Below are positions 60,019 through 64,000 of a stretch of DNA of 64,000 nt, piece by piece. Under the pieces are notes generated by a model. That model was given only the letters and a program-made list of their open reading frames with translations. It searched no databases and had not been told where the DNA came from. The position numbers were made by a program, and so were the translations under genes. Origin of the DNA: Tethya wilhelma (Eukaryota; Porifera; Demospongiae; Tethyida; Tethyidae); NCBI GenBank assembly GCA_964030475.1, contig CAXIPT010000001.1, positions 14,146,662 to 14,210,661 of the forward strand, read 5' to 3'. Position 1 is the stretch's first letter. Each line of letters starts with the position of its first letter.

Positions 60019-62254
60019 CTAGAGAAATCGATCAACCCAATGTGTGTTGACATGTGAATGTTTGTGTGTATTGCATTAACTTTCCCGTGTGTGTGAAAAA
60101 GATCAAGTGTGTCCTAGCCTCAATCAGCCCTTCCAGCACTGTATTCTCACTGTTATCAATGCTTCATTCTCAAAGAGATCACATCTGGACCACTCTCGTG
60201 CAAAACAACGCGACCTGTTTAATCACTATGTTTATGCATTAGTCGGTGAGTGTGTGGTGTCCTGCTAGCACTTAGCCCTTCCCAGTGGCGCTAACCATTG
60301 TCAATGGCATCCCCTGGTCTTTGATCTTTGCATTTGCCTCGCACTAGTTGTGTCTTGCCCCCACCGGGCCGTGTGCAGCGAGGTACAACAGTGCCGTGTG
60401 TGCATCGGCCATTAGCCCTCCTGTGTTGTTTTTTGTGCAGTAGGATTGTGTCTCTTCTCCTTCTAATGGAGTCCTACTAAACCCAAAACATCTCAAGGGA
60501 TGGCCTCTTATTGGCTTATCATAACTGAGGTTTGCCTGTGATCATCTTTTTGATGATTCTGTTATTGTGCGTGCATGCACTCTGTCTGTTGATCAAACAC
60601 TGCCTGTGGGTGAGTGCATTAAGGTCATAGATTAGTCCTTTGAGACTCTAATTGTGAGCTGGAATGGGGACTCCTGCACTTCAGATGCATCATGGACATT
60701 ACAGCCATGGATGCGTGGAGCTGTTTACTTTTTGTTTAGGTCTCTTGCCTTTATGGAAATAGATCATGTGAATTTCTAAATGTGTGTCATTTAAACATAT
60801 TTAAGGCTCAGTTTTCGCAGTAGACCTGATTATTGTCCTATGGCTACCTAGTTGAGTGACATCCCTGACCGTTACTGGGCAAACTTGATTAATAATCATT
60901 TATTTATTGCCGTGACCTTTATCTATTGTTGTTGTTGTTTTTATCCTCCACTAATTCATGATCTAATCTCACAGCCGACCACAGCAATAATAAACTACCC
61001 CACTCTGTGATTCTCAGCATACCACCCTGCACCCAAAGGGGATGTGTACGCAGTTTGTGTGGTCTAGCCTTTTAAGGCTGTTTCTTAAATGGGCAGAGGC
61101 CTTTTATCACGCGTACAGTGCATGTGCCTTCTTGCATGTATGCACACACACATATAAATACAAACACATACATGTATTCATTGCTGCACTTGTGAGTTCA
61201 CTTGTTGGTGTGTGTGGTGTGAGTTTTAAATGGAGAGAGAGGAAGGAAAGCCACTTAGCTTGATACTTTGAGTGCAAATTCGATTTCCATTCTTGTGCAG
61301 TTGTATATATTGTGGTGGGCATGGCTCTTTTGGGGCTGCAATATTTGATTCCTTAGGTCATTCCGTGCCACCCATTGCCACCACCAACGGATAAACTTCA
61401 AATTGTGATGATCTGATGATATTTTGTTTACATCTTTGTGTGCTTGTGTGTTTGTTTGTGTTCGTGAATTGATGATGCATTGAAAACCATTTAGGGTTCT
61501 TCCACTGCGTGTATGTGTACTCGTATACTATAATTACAGATAAGTACATTTTAGTGGTGTTTGTGTATTTTCTACAGGGTGCTTCTGTGTTGTGACTCTA
61601 ATAGTGTATTGTATGCATGTTTTCCTGTACTGTGGTCTCACTGCAGTACATACACTCGTGCACTTTCATGCTCTTATTTGTATAAACTCTGGGAAATATT
61701 ATTTAATGCAGCACTTTAATAGTAAACATTAAATGACGAATGATCAACCCTACTAATTGGTTTCCATTTGCCGTCATGGGAAATATTTCTCTCACGGACC
61801 TTAGCGAGTTTCAGTTCACTAATTTTCAGATTTTTTTCTTGGGAGGACAAGTGTCATGGCTTTCTTTTATGGTGTCTGTTTTGATGGCATCAAGAAATGC
61901 ACTAGCATGGTGTACATTGTTTGGTTTGATTGTGGAAGAAAGGGTGCACCATGCTCCAACCAACCTCTGGTACCATTCTTCTAAAGGTATCATAAATCAC
62001 ACTCTATCTCAAGCCACACCACTCACTCAATGTTTTTCATCGTAGAAGCTTATACATTGTTTACTTGATGCTCTCTACTATTGTTGTTCAATTTCTTTTA
62101 CATTTTTGTGTCTCATTGCTTCATCATTAAATCATCACCCTTTCTGTTTCAAAAACGAGCACCTGGTTTTGTTGATGCATGACCCTTGTACCTGTATGTT
62201 TACTAGTTCAGATCCCACTGAGGAGACAGTGACTTCCTTGTGTGTGTGTTTCAG
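56138..62254. other. Long stretch without a supported gene
   Basis: Mostly AT-rich non-coding sequence. It holds an inverted copy of the (ACAG)n-tailed repeat (about 56600-56790) and a large TG microsatellite. One short plus-strand segment at about 58174-58238 could be an isolated exon (CLKAILFNEKSVGVLNS). I found no chain of exons that I would defend. Confidence 0.5.
59880..60017. repeat. Long (TG)n microsatellite
   Basis: Nearly 140 bp of TG with a few TGCG/TGCATG interruptions. Frames over it are repeat translations. Confidence 0.95.
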
Positions 62255-64000
62255 AACCAAACTGCCATCCTTTCTCTCATGCTCTTGTCTACTCCTAGCT
62301 CTCCTGGCACCACTCCTCTTCCTTACTGGTTGGGTTTAACTTGGGTATTGACTCTATGCGGTGTGTATGTGTGTGTGTGTGTGATGATAGAAACAAGGTT
62401 TATTTTCAATGGCAATATTGCATCATCATTGTGTTCTCATCAGTTTTCCGTTGGAAAAGACCATTGGCTTTTAGTCAATCCATTTTGTAAGATTTAATTT
62501 GCCCCACATCCTTTGTGTGCCTGGTGTACACATGGAAATTCATTGTAAAAAAACCTCGAGATCTAACTAGGATTTGAACCCAGGTTTTTTGAATTCTAGT
62601 CGAATGCTCTACGTGTACATGTCACAAAAAGTTTTGCAATTGTCTTTCTGTAAAAATTTTACTTCTCGAAAATTTCTAGCTATATGGTAGATGGTACAAA
62701 CTGTAACTTGTAACTCATCACACCTACCAACCCCCTTGGGGACATAGCTACCAACTATAACCCTTTAGTAGCCAAGAATTATACGTCAAATGTTGGGGTA
62801 ACAAATTTCAGGCACAAACATATTTTTTTTCGAGGATCGAGCAGCCCCGCCCCATATATTACAATACAATCCCGAATTTTTTCGTGGGTTTGCAAATCAC
62901 TGATGATCCACCAAAACCACAAGATTTATGCTCCTCAAAAATTTCTGACAATATTGTGTATACCCATGACTTTGCTTCAGTGCACTACTTTGTATTCAGT
63001 AAAATTTTTAAAAAAAAATCGTACTTGTGCATGACCTCTTGTTTTGTTTACTTCCTATACTATTTCTTCCCCAAATACCTTTAGGTCTAACTCGACTTGA
63101 TGTGGTCAACGGTACATGTGTTTTCAGTATGTCTGAGCTCCTGGCACTCACCAATGCAGCTGTGCTGTCTATGAATACCCCACATGGTATGCACCTACAT
63201 TCATACATTAATATTTCTATGTGGCTATACATATAGGCATTATTTTTTGCATTAAGACCTTAATCTTTGGAGTAGAGTGCTGAGAGCTGAGGCCATTGAG
63301 ATGGGATATGATAAGTTGGCTGTAGTAGCACCAGTTGCTAGGGACTAGTCAGCAGCTGTAGGACTACCTTCCCTACATTATGTGCTCTGTTGTGTGTGGG
63401 AAATTACGTTACTTGCATACATTAACTGTTGTTTTCTTGTCTGTTCTGTGACTTCCTTTGGCCAGACAAAGGACAGCTGTCATTCATTAAGAGATAATAA
63501 CAATTATTAATGTACAGTACATAATTTAATTGTTGGATGCTTTTGTTGTTACATAACTTTGCGCTTAAAAATAGTATTTTCCTAAAAAGTAGTTTTCGAT
63601 CCAGTTAAATTAGCTCGACAACGGCATAAAATAGTTTGTCGTATCTTTTTTATTGTGACTAACCGTGGTCTAATATGCACGCTCCCTCTCACACTAATGA
63701 TAGAGTGTGTACATGTGTGTGTGTGAGTGTGTGTGCATGCGTGACTGCATGACCACTTACTAGTGGAGAATGCAGGCAGGTCATAGCTACATTAGCCTCG
63801 TTCCCAGGCCTTCCCTTTTCATTCGTGAAATTGTTCCCTGGCTCAAGCTAATTTGCTCTTACAATGATATGAGGGAATGGTCTGGGAACTAGACTGTTGC
63901 TACACATGTCAGTGTATGGTGGTGTACATTTGTGATATTTAGATTTTTTTCCCCCATTACAGATTTGAGTCAGCCTAAGCCTGAGAATGCTTCTCTGTCA
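62255..64000 (+). CDS. Exons of an unidentified gene, both ends incomplete
   Basis: Three putative exons join in phase: 62255-62333, 63085-63186 and 63963 to beyond the window. They have good acceptors (TTTCAG, CTTTAG, TTACAG) and GT donors. The product contains TAILSLMLLSTPSSPGTTPL, PYWLGLTRLDVVNGTCVF, SMSELLALTNAAVLSMN and a Pro/Ser-rich start of the next exon. I do not recognise the family. Upstream exons probably exist between 58 and 62 kb but could not be fixed. Phase consistency over two junctions is the main support. Confidence 0.5.
62566..62610 (-). repeat. Truncated tRNA-Ser-derived repeat
   Basis: Minus strand AGAGCATTCGACTAGAATTC...GGGTTCAAATCC: the anticodon region and B box match the copy at 2301-2376, while the A-box half is replaced by unrelated sequence. 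Confidence 0.65.
62630..62955. mobile_element. TACCGTATAGCGGG-type remnants
   Basis: A right end CGAAAATTTCTAGCTATATGGTA (to 62689) and, further on, a stretch (62835-62955) similar to the right half of the copy at 42985-43195, with GAGCAGCC.C.CCCCATATATT and ATGATCCACCAAAAC. Lies in an intron of the unidentified gene. Confidence 0.6.
63793..63895. mobile_element. Decayed TAGCCTCG foldback element
   Basis: Left end TAGCCTCGTTCCCAGGCCTTCCC and right end GGGAATGGTCTGGGAACTAGACT, about 103 bp. The two ends are more diverged than in other copies. Confidence 0.65.

Overview
This window looks like nuclear DNA of an early-branching animal, most likely a demosponge. Genes are closely packed, most are broken by many short GT-AG introns, the DNA is AT-rich, and introns and spacers carry dinucleotide microsatellites and small inverted-repeat transposons. 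Orthologues of metazoan housekeeping genes sit next to a CatSper sperm-channel subunit, an IGFBP-type secreted protein and a protein combining an N-terminal death-fold-like helical region with a BRWD/PHIP-type module. The species assignment is inference. I joined exons by hand from splice signals, reading phase and remembered family sequence. For the seven spliced genes whose start and stop both lie in the window or whose visible part is continuous, the joined lengths are exact multiples of three with no internal stop.

Layout. 689-8103 (+): 3' part of a CatSper delta/epsilon-type subunit, 32 visible exons. 8395-9477 (+): single-exon B3GALT6-like glycosyltransferase. 9899-14785 (-): MUS81, 19 exons. 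14970-16313 (+): single-exon DDB2. 16652-17704 (+): single-exon secreted protein, probably a glycoside-hydrolase-like barrel. 17963-20691 (-): NDUFAF7, 11 exons. 20873-32460 (+): CPSF2, 19 exons. 33470-36000 (-): secreted IGFBP-domain protein, 4 exons. 37165-42488 (-): DPP3, 17 exons. 42798-50890 (-): BRWD/PHIP-like Tudor-bromodomain protein with a helical N-terminal domain, 12 exons. 50891-62254: about 11 kb dominated by transposon debris, with no gene I can support. 62255 onward (+): exons of an unidentified gene that runs off the window.

Two gene pairs are head to head with almost the same start-codon spacing: MUS81/DDB2 (184 bp) and NDUFAF7/CPSF2 (181 bp). Both look like bidirectional promoters. 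The first joins two DNA-repair genes and contains two E2F-type motifs, an NRF1-like palindrome and an E-box.

The mobile-element content is coherent. One group is foldback elements with about 9-bp target duplications (Mutator-like behaviour). A second is a family of elements ending in TACCGTATAGCGGG-like inverted repeats. A third is a nested pair of CAAGGGG-ended elements full of GGTCAA units. There are also tRNA-Ser-derived SINE fragments and a LINE reverse-transcriptase remnant. The best candidates for something undescribed are the helical-domain/BRWD-type Tudor-bromodomain protein, the SUMO-interacting-motif-rich MUS81 linker, and the repeated use of dinucleotide repeats right at 3' splice sites.
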